From Synergistaceae bacterium (GTDB taxonomy: Bacteria; Synergistota; Synergistia; Synergistales; Aminobacteriaceae): DNA of 64,000 bases. Made by a program: the position numbers and the translations under genes. Location: the NCBI GenBank assembly GCA_018436725.1, contig JAHDKT010000026.1, positions 94,842 through 158,841 of the forward strand, given 5' to 3'. Below the pieces are notes generated by a model. The model did no database searches. It saw only the letters and a list, made by a program, of their open reading frames with translations, and was not told where the DNA came from. This document shows positions 7,605 to 16,174 of this stretch, piece by piece. Position 1 is the stretch's first letter. The number at the start of each line of letters is the position of its first letter.

Positions 7605-10600
7605 TTATCGCAGCGCGTCGCGCAGCGTCTTCAGCGCGTCCGCGAAGTCGTAATCCCGGATTTGCTCCTCCATGAGCTTCGCCGATTCTCCAAGCAGCTC
7701 GTACAGACAGCCTCGTTCCGACTCCCAAAGTTCCGCCGCCAATGCGTCGTTCTTCTCGAGCAGAGACGCCAGACGATCCGCGACCGCCGCCGCGCGGACC
7801 GGGTCGGCTTCCTCTTCCGAAGCGTCTATCGGAGATCGCCGCGCGGAGGAGGCGCGCCGTACCTCGTCCGCGAAGGCATGCAACTCCGGAGCCAGTTCTT
7901 CCAGGCCGCGGCGCAACGAATCGGCGGAGGCTCCTTCGAACGCCCCGCTCTCCAGCGCCGCGGCCAGTTTCCGGATCCGAAAAGCGCCCAACACCCCCGC
8001 AACTCCTTTGAGGGAGTGCGCCGTATGCTTGACCGCGTCGAAGGCTCCCGACGCGAGATACCCGGCAATACTGTCCGCGTCCTCTCCGTGCTTTCGAACG
8101 AACTGATCGAGCAGGCGAAGGTAGCGCGCCACGTCTCCTTGCACCATACGGATTCCGGCGCCGACGTCCAGTCCCTCGACGGCGCGGACCGCGTCGAGCG
8201 CCGCAAAATCCTCCTCGCTCGCCGCTTCGGGGTCGAGGGGTACGAAAATTTCCTCATCAGCTCCTCCGGTCGGACGTTCCGGAAGCCATTGTACAAGGGC
8301 TTTAAAAAGCTGTTCCGGCTCCACGGGCTTCGGAACATGACCATCCATTCCCGCCTCCATACATCGCCGACGGTCTTCCTCGAAGGCGTTGGCGGTCATC
8401 GCCAGAATCGGGAGAGCCGCCCGCTCCGGAAGCCCGCGAATCGCAAGCGTCGCCTGCAGTCCGTCCATCACCGGCATCTGTACATCCATGAGGATGAGGT
8501 CGAACGTTTGCTCCCGAACCATATCCACGGCTTTTCGACCGTTTTCGGCGACGCTCGTCAGCATTCCTACGGATTCCACCAGTCGACAGGTGACATCCTG
8601 GTTGATCTCGTTATCCTCCACGACGAGGATATGCGCCCCCCGGCGTTTTTTCAACGCCTCCGCGAGATCTCCTTCGTCGGCCGCGGCATCCTCTCCTCCC
8701 GGCGAACATTGATCGGCAAGCGCGTCGTGAAGGGTGGAAGGCGTCACCGGTTTGGTCAGAATCCGAACATTCCCCAGGCGCTCCATCTCCTCCCGGGGGA
8801 GAAGATGCCCGTACGCAGTGACCATCAGCACGCAAGGCAACTTCCTCAACTTAAGCGATTGAACCAATAGAATCGCGTCGACGCCGTCCATATCCGGCAA
8901 TTTGAAGTCGACGAACAGGAGTTCGTACGGATCGTCCGCCCGATCCGCCCTTGAGAGCATTTCCAGAGCGTCCGCTGCGGATGGGGCGGAATCGGGGCGA
9001 AGCCCGAACTCCGACAACATGTCCGACAATATCTCCCGGTCCGCCGGCAAGTCGTCGATGATCAAGGCGCGCTTCCCCATAAACGAAAGAACATGTTCGG
9101 CGTTTTTAGGAAGCGTTGCGGATATCTCGAAGGGAATTTCCAACCAGAACAGACTTCCACGATGCATCTCGCTCTCGACGCCGATGCGCCCTCCCAGCAG
9201 TTCGGTCAGGCGCTTGCTGATGGCCAGTCCCAGGCCGGTCCCGCCGAAACGTCGCGTCATGGAGACGTCGCCCTGCATGAAATCCGAGAAGAGGCGCTTC
9301 ACCTGCTCTTCCGTCATTCCGATGCCGGTATCGCGCACTTCGAACCGCAGGAGCGCCTGATTCTCTTTCTGTTCGAGGGTTCGAGCGGAGATAAGCACCT
9401 CTCCCCGTTCGCAGAACTTGACGGCGTTCCCGACGAGATTCAGCAAGATCTGTCCGAGCCTGACTCCGTCGCCTCGGAGCACCAACGGAGCATGGTCCAG
9501 ATGCACGCGCAAAGCCAATTTTTTCGCTGCGGCGGAGCTTGCGACGATATTGCATACATGGTCGACCACTCGGGCCAATTCGAAGTCCTGATTCTCAAGC
9601 TCTATTCTGTTCGCTTCGATCTTTGAGAAATCCAGGATATCGTTGATGATGTTCAACAGGTGGCGCGCCGAATCCGTTAATTTTTCCAGCTGATCGAGCT
9701 GCCGCGACGTCAGAGGATCCCGCCGTATAAGGTGCGCATAGCCGATGATCGCGTTCAGCGGGGTCCGAATTTCGTGGCTCATATTGGACAAAAACGCGCT
9801 CTTCGCCTGATTCGCGCTCTCGGCCTGGGCCTTGGCGGCGTTCAGCGCCGCCGTTCGCGATTCCACCATTTCCTCCAGATGCATACGGTAGCGATCCAGC
9901 TCCCGCACTGCATACACCTGTTCGGTGATATCCCTGACGACGCCGAGTCCGGCCAAGGGAACCCCCTTTTCATCGACTTCGAACTCCGCCCGCACCTCGA
10001 CCCAACGAACTTCCTCTCCGGCCAGGATACGATGTCTGAGAGCGAAAGGCGTCCCTTCGAGCGCGGCCGCCCAGGCGTCTTCGACCTCTTCGCGGTCTTC
10101 GGGGTGAAGACGGTCGAGAAACATCTCCAGCGTAAGGGGCGTTCCCGGCTCTATGGCGAATATACGGTAGGTCTCGTCGGACCATACGAGTTCCGTTCCG
10201 CGGATATCCATATACCAATGGCCCGTTTTCGAAACCTCCTGGGCGCGCTTCAGAATGCTCTCGCTTCGGCGCAGCGCCCGGAGAGCCTCCAGCCGATCCC
10301 GGTTGAGAAAGACCATGCCGAATCTGTCCGCGACCTGGCAGCAGAAAACGATCTCGTCGCGCTCCCAGTTATGCGGGCGCCCCGTATGTTCGAAGCACAT
10401 GATCCCGAGACATCGGCCCCCGAAACTGATGACGCAGTCGAGCATGGAGACGATCCCCAGAGGCTTCAGATACCCTTCGACGTACCCTTTCGTCCGGGGA
10501 TCGTTTACCGCGTCGTTCGCATCCACGTATCGATTGTTCTTCACATGCTGGAATTCGTCACGAAACAGTCTCTCTTCGAGCGTCGCCCCTTTGGAATGGC

Positions 10601-12737
10601 GCCCGAACTCCCGCTCGTAAAGATCGACGCACTCGAGAAGGCATCCATCGTCGCTGAAAATCCATACGGAGACCCGCGCGATATCCAGGCTTTCCCCCAG
10701 CAGTTCGGTAATCTCCTTGGAGAAGAGGGCGACTTCTCCGTCGTACCCGGATTCCAAAGTTTCAATCCTGTTGAGCAGTCCGGCGTGCAGATGCAGTCGA
10801 TCATTGACTCTCCGTTGCTCCCGCTCTCTGATTTTCTGCTCCGTGACGTCGCGCCAGATGACGCAAATAAAGCGGGCGCCTCCGTAATCCAAAAGAGAGG
10901 CTTTGACGACCGAATCACGAACGTCTCCGTTCCTGCACCGATGCCGGACTTCGAACTCGGTCAGGGTCCCCGCCAGAATGCGTTCGAGATTGCGCTCCAC
11001 ATCGCCGCGGCTCTGATCGTATTGAACGTCGAACACGGACAGCCGGGAGAATTCCTCCCGCGAATACCCCAAACGTTCGTAAGCGACGGTGTTGAAGTAG
11101 ACGAAAGCGCCGCCGGCAGGCTCCAAAAGAACGATCGAATCCGTAATCCGCGCGAACATGAGTTGCAGCAGCTCCTCCTGTTCACGCAGCACTTCCGCGT
11201 TTTTCCGACGGTTCACGACATCCGTCAGACGATGCACGATCGACTTCGCAAGCACGCGTTCTTCCTGAAGAAACGGGTCTTCCCCGTCCATAGGCGGTTC
11301 CACCGCGTACGCCACCGTCAGACGGACGACGCCGCTTCGTTCCGTGACTCCTTCCGTCGTCAACATCCACGGCGTCTCGACGAACGTGGGCGCGCTGTAC
11401 TCTCTCCCTGAAAACTCGATCCGGACCCAGGTGATTTCGGGGTACTGAAAACCGTCGCGCACGATAAGCGCGATGCGCTGCATCAACTCGTCGAGAGATG
11501 TATCGATATCGTCCGAAATACGAAAAATCTCGTTCATGCACTGCCATTCTTTGACTCGCTCGCGGAGCGATCGTCGCTCCTGCCGCAACGCCGCCTCGGC
11601 TTTCTTAAGCGGCGAAATATCGTTTGCGGCGATCATGACGGCCGGTTCGCCTTCGAACTCCACCATTCTCCCCGACAAGAGGACATCATAGTCGACGCCG
11701 TTCCAACCGACTATCTTCATCTCTCGGTCATGGACGACGCCTTCCTCGATCAAAAGATCCCGTATGCGCTTCCATTCGACCTCGTACTGGTACAAGCTCT
11801 TCTCGGAAACGCCACCGTCCCGCTCGGCCACGACGCCGAACAGGGCTATCGCCCGTTGATTGACGTAGCGCAACAGCCCGTCGCCGGCTCCTGTGACGAC
11901 GATCGGGAAAGGGGCGTTTTCCAGAAGGTTGCGAAATCGTCTCTCGCCGGCGGCAAGCGCCTCCAAGGCGCGTTTTTCCTCCGTGATATCCCGGATGAGA
12001 GCGATGCACTTCGTTCCCACCTTGGTCGGACTAAGACGGCATTCGTAGCACCTTTGCCCGTCGGGAAACGGAAGACGGTACTCGAAGCAGCTCAACGCTC
12101 CCGTTTCAATGCTGCTTCGCATATTGCGAAGAAACATATCGGCGACGTCGGACGGAAGCACTTCGAGGACGCGCTTATTTAAAAAGACTTCCGGAGGCAC
12201 ATACAGGGAGGAGGATCGCATCGCTCGAAAATCCAGTATCGTTCCCTTGTCGTCGAAGAGAAAAAAAAGGTCCGGTATAGCCTGAAAGAGCGATTCGAAG
12301 AGGTCGTCCCGCTCCTCGCCGCGAACCATCGCTCCCCGAAGATCGGCGATATCCTGAATCGCCCCCTCGATTCGAACGACGCGTCCGTTCTCCGTTACGG
12401 GAAACCCCGCGGTCCTGAGCCACTTCGAAGCACCGCGCGCCGTGATGATCTCGCATTCCACCGCGAAAGGGCGGGCGTCCTCGACAGCCGTCCGGAAGGC
12501 CTCCTCCATTTTCTTTCGGCATTCTCCTTGGTAAAACGCCGCATAGTCGTCCGCGGATACTTCGCGATTCGGCTCCATATCCCAAATGTTCGCGGCTTCC
12601 TCGCTCAATTCGATCCGCCCCGTCCCGACATCGGCGCGCCACCACCCCGTCTTGGCGAGACGGCACGCCATGGCGAGCATGTTGTTCCGCCGCTCAAGTT
12701 GCGAGAAAAGATCGGCCCTTTCGTCCACGGCGCTCAT
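7605..12737 (-). CDS. Hybrid sensor histidine kinase with five PAS, GAF, HisKA, HATPase, two receivers and HPt
   Basis: A very large soluble sensor of 1710 residues with no clear membrane segment. Three PAS domains come first, then a degenerate sensor region, a fourth PAS, a GAF domain and a fifth PAS before a linker helix. The HisKA phospho-acceptor is in MSHEIRTPLNAIIGY near residue 988. The ATPase has an N box and the GGTGLGL glycine-rich lid. Two receivers follow, with Asp in FVDFKLPDMDG (about 1275) and LILMDVQMPVMDG (about 1415). The HPt histidine is in AHSLKGVAGVLGA near 1572. All phosphorelay steps are therefore present in one chain, as in BarA/ArcB-type kinases. The start at 12737 lies just after the response-regulator stop with CCGGAG before it; a start at 12821 would overlap that gene. 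Confidence 0.92.
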   Translation of the reverse strand: MSAVDERADLFSQLERRNNMLAMACRLAKTGWWRADVGTGRIELSEEAANIWDMEPNREVSADDYAAFYQGECRKKMEEAFRTAVEDARPFAVECEIITARGASKWLRTAGFPVTENGRVVRIEGAIQDIADLRGAMVRGEERDDLFESLFQAIPDLFFLFDDKGTILDFRAMRSSSLYVPPEVFLNKRVLEVLPSDVADMFLRNMRSSIETGALSCFEYRLPFPDGQRCYECRLSPTKVGTKCIALIRDITEEKRALEALAAGERRFRNLLENAPFPIVVTGAGDGLLRYVNQRAIALFGVVAERDGGVSEKSLYQYEVEWKRIRDLLIEEGVVHDREMKIVGWNGVDYDVLLSGRMVEFEGEPAVMIAANDISPLKKAEAALRQERRSLRERVKEWQCMNEIFRISDDIDTSLDELMQRIALIVRDGFQYPEITWVRIEFSGREYSAPTFVETPWMLTTEGVTERSGVVRLTVAYAVEPPMDGEDPFLQEERVLAKSIVHRLTDVVNRRKNAEVLREQEELLQLMFARITDSIVLLEPAGGAFVYFNTVAYERLGYSREEFSRLSVFDVQYDQSRGDVERNLERILAGTLTEFEVRHRCRNGDVRDSVVKASLLDYGGARFICVIWRDVTEQKIREREQRRVNDRLHLHAGLLNRIETLESGYDGEVALFSKEITELLGESLDIARVSVWIFSDDGCLLECVDLYEREFGRHSKGATLEERLFRDEFQHVKNNRYVDANDAVNDPRTKGYVEGYLKPLGIVSMLDCVISFGGRCLGIMCFEHTGRPHNWERDEIVFCCQVADRFGMVFLNRDRLEALRALRRSESILKRAQEVSKTGHWYMDIRGTELVWSDETYRIFAIEPGTPLTLEMFLDRLHPEDREEVEDAWAAALEGTPFALRHRILAGEEVRWVEVRAEFEVDEKGVPLAGLGVVRDITEQVYAVRELDRYRMHLEEMVESRTAALNAAKAQAESANQAKSAFLSNMSHEIRTPLNAIIGYAHLIRRDPLTSRQLDQLEKLTDSARHLLNIINDILDFSKIEANRIELENQDFELARVVDHVCNIVASSAAAKKLALRVHLDHAPLVLRGDGVRLGQILLNLVGNAVKFCERGEVLISARTLEQKENQALLRFEVRDTGIGMTEEQVKRLFSDFMQGDVSMTRRFGGTGLGLAISKRLTELLGGRIGVESEMHRGSLFWLEIPFEISATLPKNAEHVLSFMGKRALIIDDLPADREILSDMLSEFGLRPDSAPSAADALEMLSRADRADDPYELLFVDFKLPDMDGVDAILLVQSLKLRKLPCVLMVTAYGHLLPREEMERLGNVRILTKPVTPSTLHDALADQCSPGGEDAAADEGDLAEALKKRRGAHILVVEDNEINQDVTCRLVESVGMLTSVAENGRKAVDMVREQTFDLILMDVQMPVMDGLQATLAIRGLPERAALPILAMTANAFEEDRRRCMEAGMDGHVPKPVEPEQLFKALVQWLPERPTGGADEEIFVPLDPEAASEEDFAALDAVRAVEGLDVGAGIRMVQGDVARYLRLLDQFVRKHGEDADSIAGYLASGAFDAVKHTAHSLKGVAGVLGAFRIRKLAAALESGAFEGASADSLRRGLEELAPELHAFADEVRRASSARRSPIDASEEEADPVRAAAVADRLASLLEKNDALAAELWESERGCLYELLGESAKLMEEQIRDYDFADALKTLRDALR

Positions 12738-12750
12738 TCTACGGCTCCGG

Positions 12751-13932
12751 TCAGTCGTCCGCCAGGGCTCGATGTATCTCGGCGAATTCTCCAAGCTCCG
12801 ATTCGAACGCGTCGACCACATCCGGATCGAACTGCGATCCCCGCTGTTCCATGATGTACGCGTTCGCCTCGACCGCGCTCCAGGCCGATTTATACGGACG
12901 ATCGCTGGTCAGCGCGTCGAAAACGTCCGCCAACGCCATGATTCGGGCCGACAGGGGGATCTCCTCCCCTTTCAGACCATCCGGGTATCCCGTTCCGTCC
13001 CATCGTTCATGGTGGAACCGGGCTATCGTTTCCGCCTCTTCAAGAATGCGGAGCGACATCGGTTTCACATCGGAAAACCCTCCGCTCCGGGCAAGCAGAG
13101 CTTTGTCGATCGCGTTGCGAATGGCGTTTCCACCGATATCCGTATGTGTTTTCATGATCTCGAACTCCTCGGGCGTCAAAGACCCCGGCTTGAGGAGAAT
13201 CGAATCCGGGATTCCTATCTTTCCTATATCATGCAACGGAGAAGCCTTTACGAGAACATCGATCCCGTCTTTCGTTCCGTCCGGAAACCGCTCCGCGGAC
13301 ATCAGCCTGCGCGCCAGCAACTCGACATAGGATCGAGTGCGAACGATATGATTGGCCGTTTCCGTATCTCTGGTTTCCACCAGTTGAGCAATCACGATGA
13401 GGCTGATGTCTTGAATAAGCTGGTTTTCCCTCAATCGGCGATCGACCTCGGCTTCGAGCCACTCGTTTTGATTTTTCAGAAGCTCGCGCGCCTCTTTGAA
13501 CTCCAACTGCGCCCGAACCCTGGCCAGCACGACGATCGGTTTGAACGGTTTCGTTATATAATCGACCGCGCCCAGAAGCAGGCCTTTTTCTTCGTCGACG
13601 TCGCTGTTCAAGGAAGAGAGAAAGACGACGGGAATATCCCGCGTATCCCGGTTCTCCCGCATTTTAGAGAGAACCTCGTACCCGTCCATGCCGGGCATCA
13701 TAATATCCAGGAGGACCAAATCCGGATACGGAGCGATACTGGCGTTCCGCAGCGCGTCTTCTCCGCTCTTGCAGACTCTCACAACGAAAAACGGCGTCAG
13801 CACTTTCGAGAGGATCGAGAGATTGACGGGTTCGTCGTCGACAATCAGAATCTCTCGTTTACGCCTGTCATCACCGATTGCATATTTTGAAAAAAAACGT
13901 TCATAACGCGGCATTTCCGTCGACATGTCCAT
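12751..13932 (-). CDS. Response regulator: receiver plus HD-GYP c-di-GMP phosphodiesterase
   Basis: This 393-residue cytoplasmic protein has a receiver domain (about 18-135, phospho-acceptor Asp in VLLDIMMPGMDG near residue 77). A helical linker leads to an HD-GYP domain with HDIGKIGIPD near residue 231 and WDGTGYPDGLKGEEIP near 314. Phosphorylation should tune hydrolysis of c-di-GMP. The gene is directly upstream of, and 13 bases from, the giant hybrid kinase, making that kinase its probable partner. The ATG at 13932 follows AGGGGGG by 5 bases; an upstream in-frame TTG (13953) precedes that site and is rejected. Confidence 0.92.
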   Translation of the reverse strand: MDMSTEMPRYERFFSKYAIGDDRRKREILIVDDEPVNLSILSKVLTPFFVVRVCKSGEDALRNASIAPYPDLVLLDIMMPGMDGYEVLSKMRENRDTRDIPVVFLSSLNSDVDEEKGLLLGAVDYITKPFKPIVVLARVRAQLEFKEARELLKNQNEWLEAEVDRRLRENQLIQDISLIVIAQLVETRDTETANHIVRTRSYVELLARRLMSAERFPDGTKDGIDVLVKASPLHDIGKIGIPDSILLKPGSLTPEEFEIMKTHTDIGGNAIRNAIDKALLARSGGFSDVKPMSLRILEEAETIARFHHERWDGTGYPDGLKGEEIPLSARIMALADVFDALTSDRPYKSAWSAVEANAYIMEQRGSQFDPDVVDAFESELGEFAEIHRALADD

Positions 13933-14014
13933 TCGATTCCCCCCTCTACACAACTTCGGGAACTCGATGAAAACTTTCTCAAGCCTCTATGGAGTTCCTC
14001 TTCTGTTTCGGCCA

Positions 14015-14953
14015 TCAGCTCATCGAAGCGAGGAGATACCCTGTGACGATGGAGGCGGCCCAAAGCAGCGCGCCGAAGAGCATCCCCTGCGCGCCCACCT
14101 TCTTCAGGACGTCTCGGTGGAGGCCGAAGCCGACTATGTAAAGCGCGACCGCCATCAGCACCTTCCCGGCGGATGCAAGCGACTTGAAGAGCGGAGCGAA
14201 GGGGAGGACCGACGCCGTCATCGATGCCAGCAAAAAGAGGACGATGAAGAGCGGTACCGAGAGTTTCCCCTTCTCCCCCTGGCGCAGCGAGATCAGGAAG
14301 ACGATCGGCGTGATCCAGAGTGTACGGGTGAGCTTCATGATGGTCGCCGTGCGCAGCGAGGCGTCTCCAAGCACCGCGGCCGCACCCACGACCGAGCTGG
14401 TGTCGTGGATGCTCAGCGCGCACCAGACGCCGTACTGTTCGGGGGAGAGCGGCAGCAGGGACGAGAGCAGCGGAAAGGCGACGAGCGCCACGGCGTTCAG
14501 CAGAAAGACGACGCCCATGGCGACGCCGATGTCCTCGTCGCGGACCTTCATCACCGACGAGACCGCTGCGATGGCGCTCCCTCCGCAGATGGAGGTACCG
14601 AAGGTGATCAGCTTGAGCGTAGCCGCCTCCGCCCGGAAGCAGCGGAGCAAAAAGTAGCCGAGCGAGATGATGACTACGAGGCTTACGGCGGTCTGCCAGA
14701 AGCCCTGCCCCCCCACCGCGACGACATGCCGGATGTTCAGTCCGAAGCCGAAGAGAACTACCGCTGTATTCAGCGCGAGTTTCCGCATCTTCCCGAGCCC
14801 CGGAGGCGCCGCGTCGGGGGCGAGATTGCTCACGACCGCCCCGAGGACGAGCGCCGTCCCCACGGCGTACGGAGCTGTCTCGGGGATCAGCGCTGGGATA
14901 AGGGCGAGTCCGAGACACAGAAAAAAGAGTTTATAGGTACGAAGAGTCTCCAC
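14015..14953 (-). CDS. YeiH/UPF0324-family putative sulfate exporter
   Basis: This 312-residue inner-membrane protein has about ten hydrophobic segments. It contains the family signature GTSICGGSAIAA near residue 120 and the conserved SIHDTSSVVGAAA near 180. Members are annotated as putative sulfate or sulfonate exporters, largely by association; direct transport evidence is limited. It lies downstream of the chemotaxis transducer on the same strand, with a 10-bp inverted repeat upstream. No sulfur-metabolism gene is adjacent, so the substrate remains open. Confidence 0.85.
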   Translation of the reverse strand: METLRTYKLFFLCLGLALIPALIPETAPYAVGTALVLGAVVSNLAPDAAPPGLGKMRKLALNTAVVLFGFGLNIRHVVAVGGQGFWQTAVSLVVIISLGYFLLRCFRAEAATLKLITFGTSICGGSAIAAVSSVMKVRDEDIGVAMGVVFLLNAVALVAFPLLSSLLPLSPEQYGVWCALSIHDTSSVVGAAAVLGDASLRTATIMKLTRTLWITPIVFLISLRQGEKGKLSVPLFIVLFLLASMTASVLPFAPLFKSLASAGKVLMAVALYIVGFGLHRDVLKKVGAQGMLFGALLWAASIVTGYLLASMS

Positions 14954-14979
14954 ACGTATTCCTCCCTGGAAGGAGTTCG

Positions 14980-15009
14980 CTTTCCGGAAGAGTCGCTTTT
15001 TCCGGAAAG
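14980..15009. repeat. 10-bp inverted repeat upstream of the YeiH-family gene
   Basis: CTTTCCGGAA (14980-14989) and TTCCGGAAAG (15000-15009) are perfect complements separated by 10 bases. There is no T-run on the minus strand after the repeat, so an operator or mRNA hairpin is as likely as a terminator. Confidence 0.45.
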
Positions 15010-15056
15010 GGCGTTACCAAACGGCACGACTCGTTTTCAGCGGCACGCAAAAGTGT

Positions 15057-15956
15057 TCAGCCCCCCTGAACGAATCCGGAGGAGAGCTTCTCCAGCATCG
15101 CGGAGACGGACGCCATCTCCTCGCTTGACGCGGCGATGCTCTCGATGATCCTGGACTGCTCCTTGATGATCTTCAGCAGCGTGTCGGTACTGTCGTCGAT
15201 CTCGATCGTCGAGTTCTTGAAGTACTCCAGAATCTCCTTGATCCGCCCCGCCGATTCGGAAGAACGAACCGCGAGCTTCCGCACCTCCTGCGCCACCACG
15301 CCGAATCCCTTGCCCTGGTCTCCGAGGCGCGAGGCCTCGATGGAGGCGTTGAGGCCGAGCATATTCGTCTGCTTCGCCACGCCCTCGATGACGCCGAACA
15401 CCTGCTCGGTGCTCTCCACCTTGCTCACGGCCCGTGCGGTGATCGCGTTCAGCGTCTCGCCGGCGGCGCGCATCTCCTCCATCTGACCGGTCATCGTTTG
15501 GAGCGAGTCCGCGATCTGGCCGGTGGAGGCCCGCAGCAGTTCCGCCGTCTCCCTCATCGTCTCCTGCCTCGTGGTGTTCTCCGCCGTGATGACGCAGCCG
15601 ACGGCCTTTCCGGAAGCGTCGAAGATCGGGACGGAGGTCGCGACGTACGGGAAGCCGAACGGCGACTCCTCCTTCTTGAACTCCTTCGCGATCTTGCGTT
15701 TTTCCATCATGCACCGGTGGCCAGCCGATCCTTCGGTGAGCTTGTCGCCGGGCTTCTTTTTGATGTCGATCGTCTTTCCCGGCATATAGACGAGGTACTC
15801 GTCGCCTTCGACGACGGCGAAGCTCATATCCCCCGGGAAGATCTCCCGGATCAGGTGCGCGATGCAGGCGAGCGCGTGCAACGCCTCCCGGCCGCTCATC
15901 GCGCCGCACACGTACGACTCTCCCGCGGGCAAACTCTCTCGTTGAGGTGCTGCCAT
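15057..15956 (-). CDS. Soluble methyl-accepting chemotaxis-type transducer
   Basis: This 299-residue protein lacks membrane segments and a HAMP domain. The N-terminal half (about 25-150) is a small ligand-binding or PAS-like domain containing FPYVATSVPIFDASGKAVGC. The C-terminal part is the MCP signalling hairpin, with a tip sequence KQTNMLGLNASIEASRLGDQ and an EVRKLAVRSSESAGRI helix, but it is much shorter than in classical receptors. It may sense a cytoplasmic signal and feed CheA/CheW, none of which is in the window. The ATG at 15956 follows GGAGGG by about 8 bases; longer in-frame starts lack a good site. Confidence 0.85.
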   Translation of the reverse strand: MAAPQRESLPAGESYVCGAMSGREALHALACIAHLIREIFPGDMSFAVVEGDEYLVYMPGKTIDIKKKPGDKLTEGSAGHRCMMEKRKIAKEFKKEESPFGFPYVATSVPIFDASGKAVGCVITAENTTRQETMRETAELLRASTGQIADSLQTMTGQMEEMRAAGETLNAITARAVSKVESTEQVFGVIEGVAKQTNMLGLNASIEASRLGDQGKGFGVVAQEVRKLAVRSSESAGRIKEILEYFKNSTIEIDDSTDTLLKIIKEQSRIIESIAASSEEMASVSAMLEKLSSGFVQGG

Positions 15957-16086
15957 TGTCCATCCCTCCATAATCGATAGATCCTCGCCGAAAAGAATAC
16001 CACAAAGCGGGAAAGAGCGGCGCATCTTCCTCTCCTTTACGACATTCCGTACAAGAAGCGATGGGAAGAGCCTATAATGAAAAAAG

Positions 16087-16120
16087 CCGTGTCGTAGTAT
16101 AAAATTATGATGCGACACGG
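16087..16120. promoter_or_regulatory. Inverted repeat flanking a TATAAA box between divergent signalling genes
   Basis: CCGTGTCG (16087-16094) and CGACACGG (16113-16120) are perfect 8-bp complements around an AT-rich core holding TATAAA. The element lies between the divergent chemotaxis transducer and the GGDEF cyclase. An operator over a promoter is the favoured reading. A TATAAT box also occurs at 16073-16078 but lacks a good -35. Confidence 0.45.
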
Positions 16121-16174
16121 AGTCCGAGAGATGACATTAACAGACAAGAGCGGAGCGACGAGAGGATGGTCCTT

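Noticed and set aside
7071..8870. Long plus-strand frames within the hybrid kinase and MocR genes
   Set aside because: They overlap the conserved receiver and HPt coding sequence on the other strand and lack start signals.
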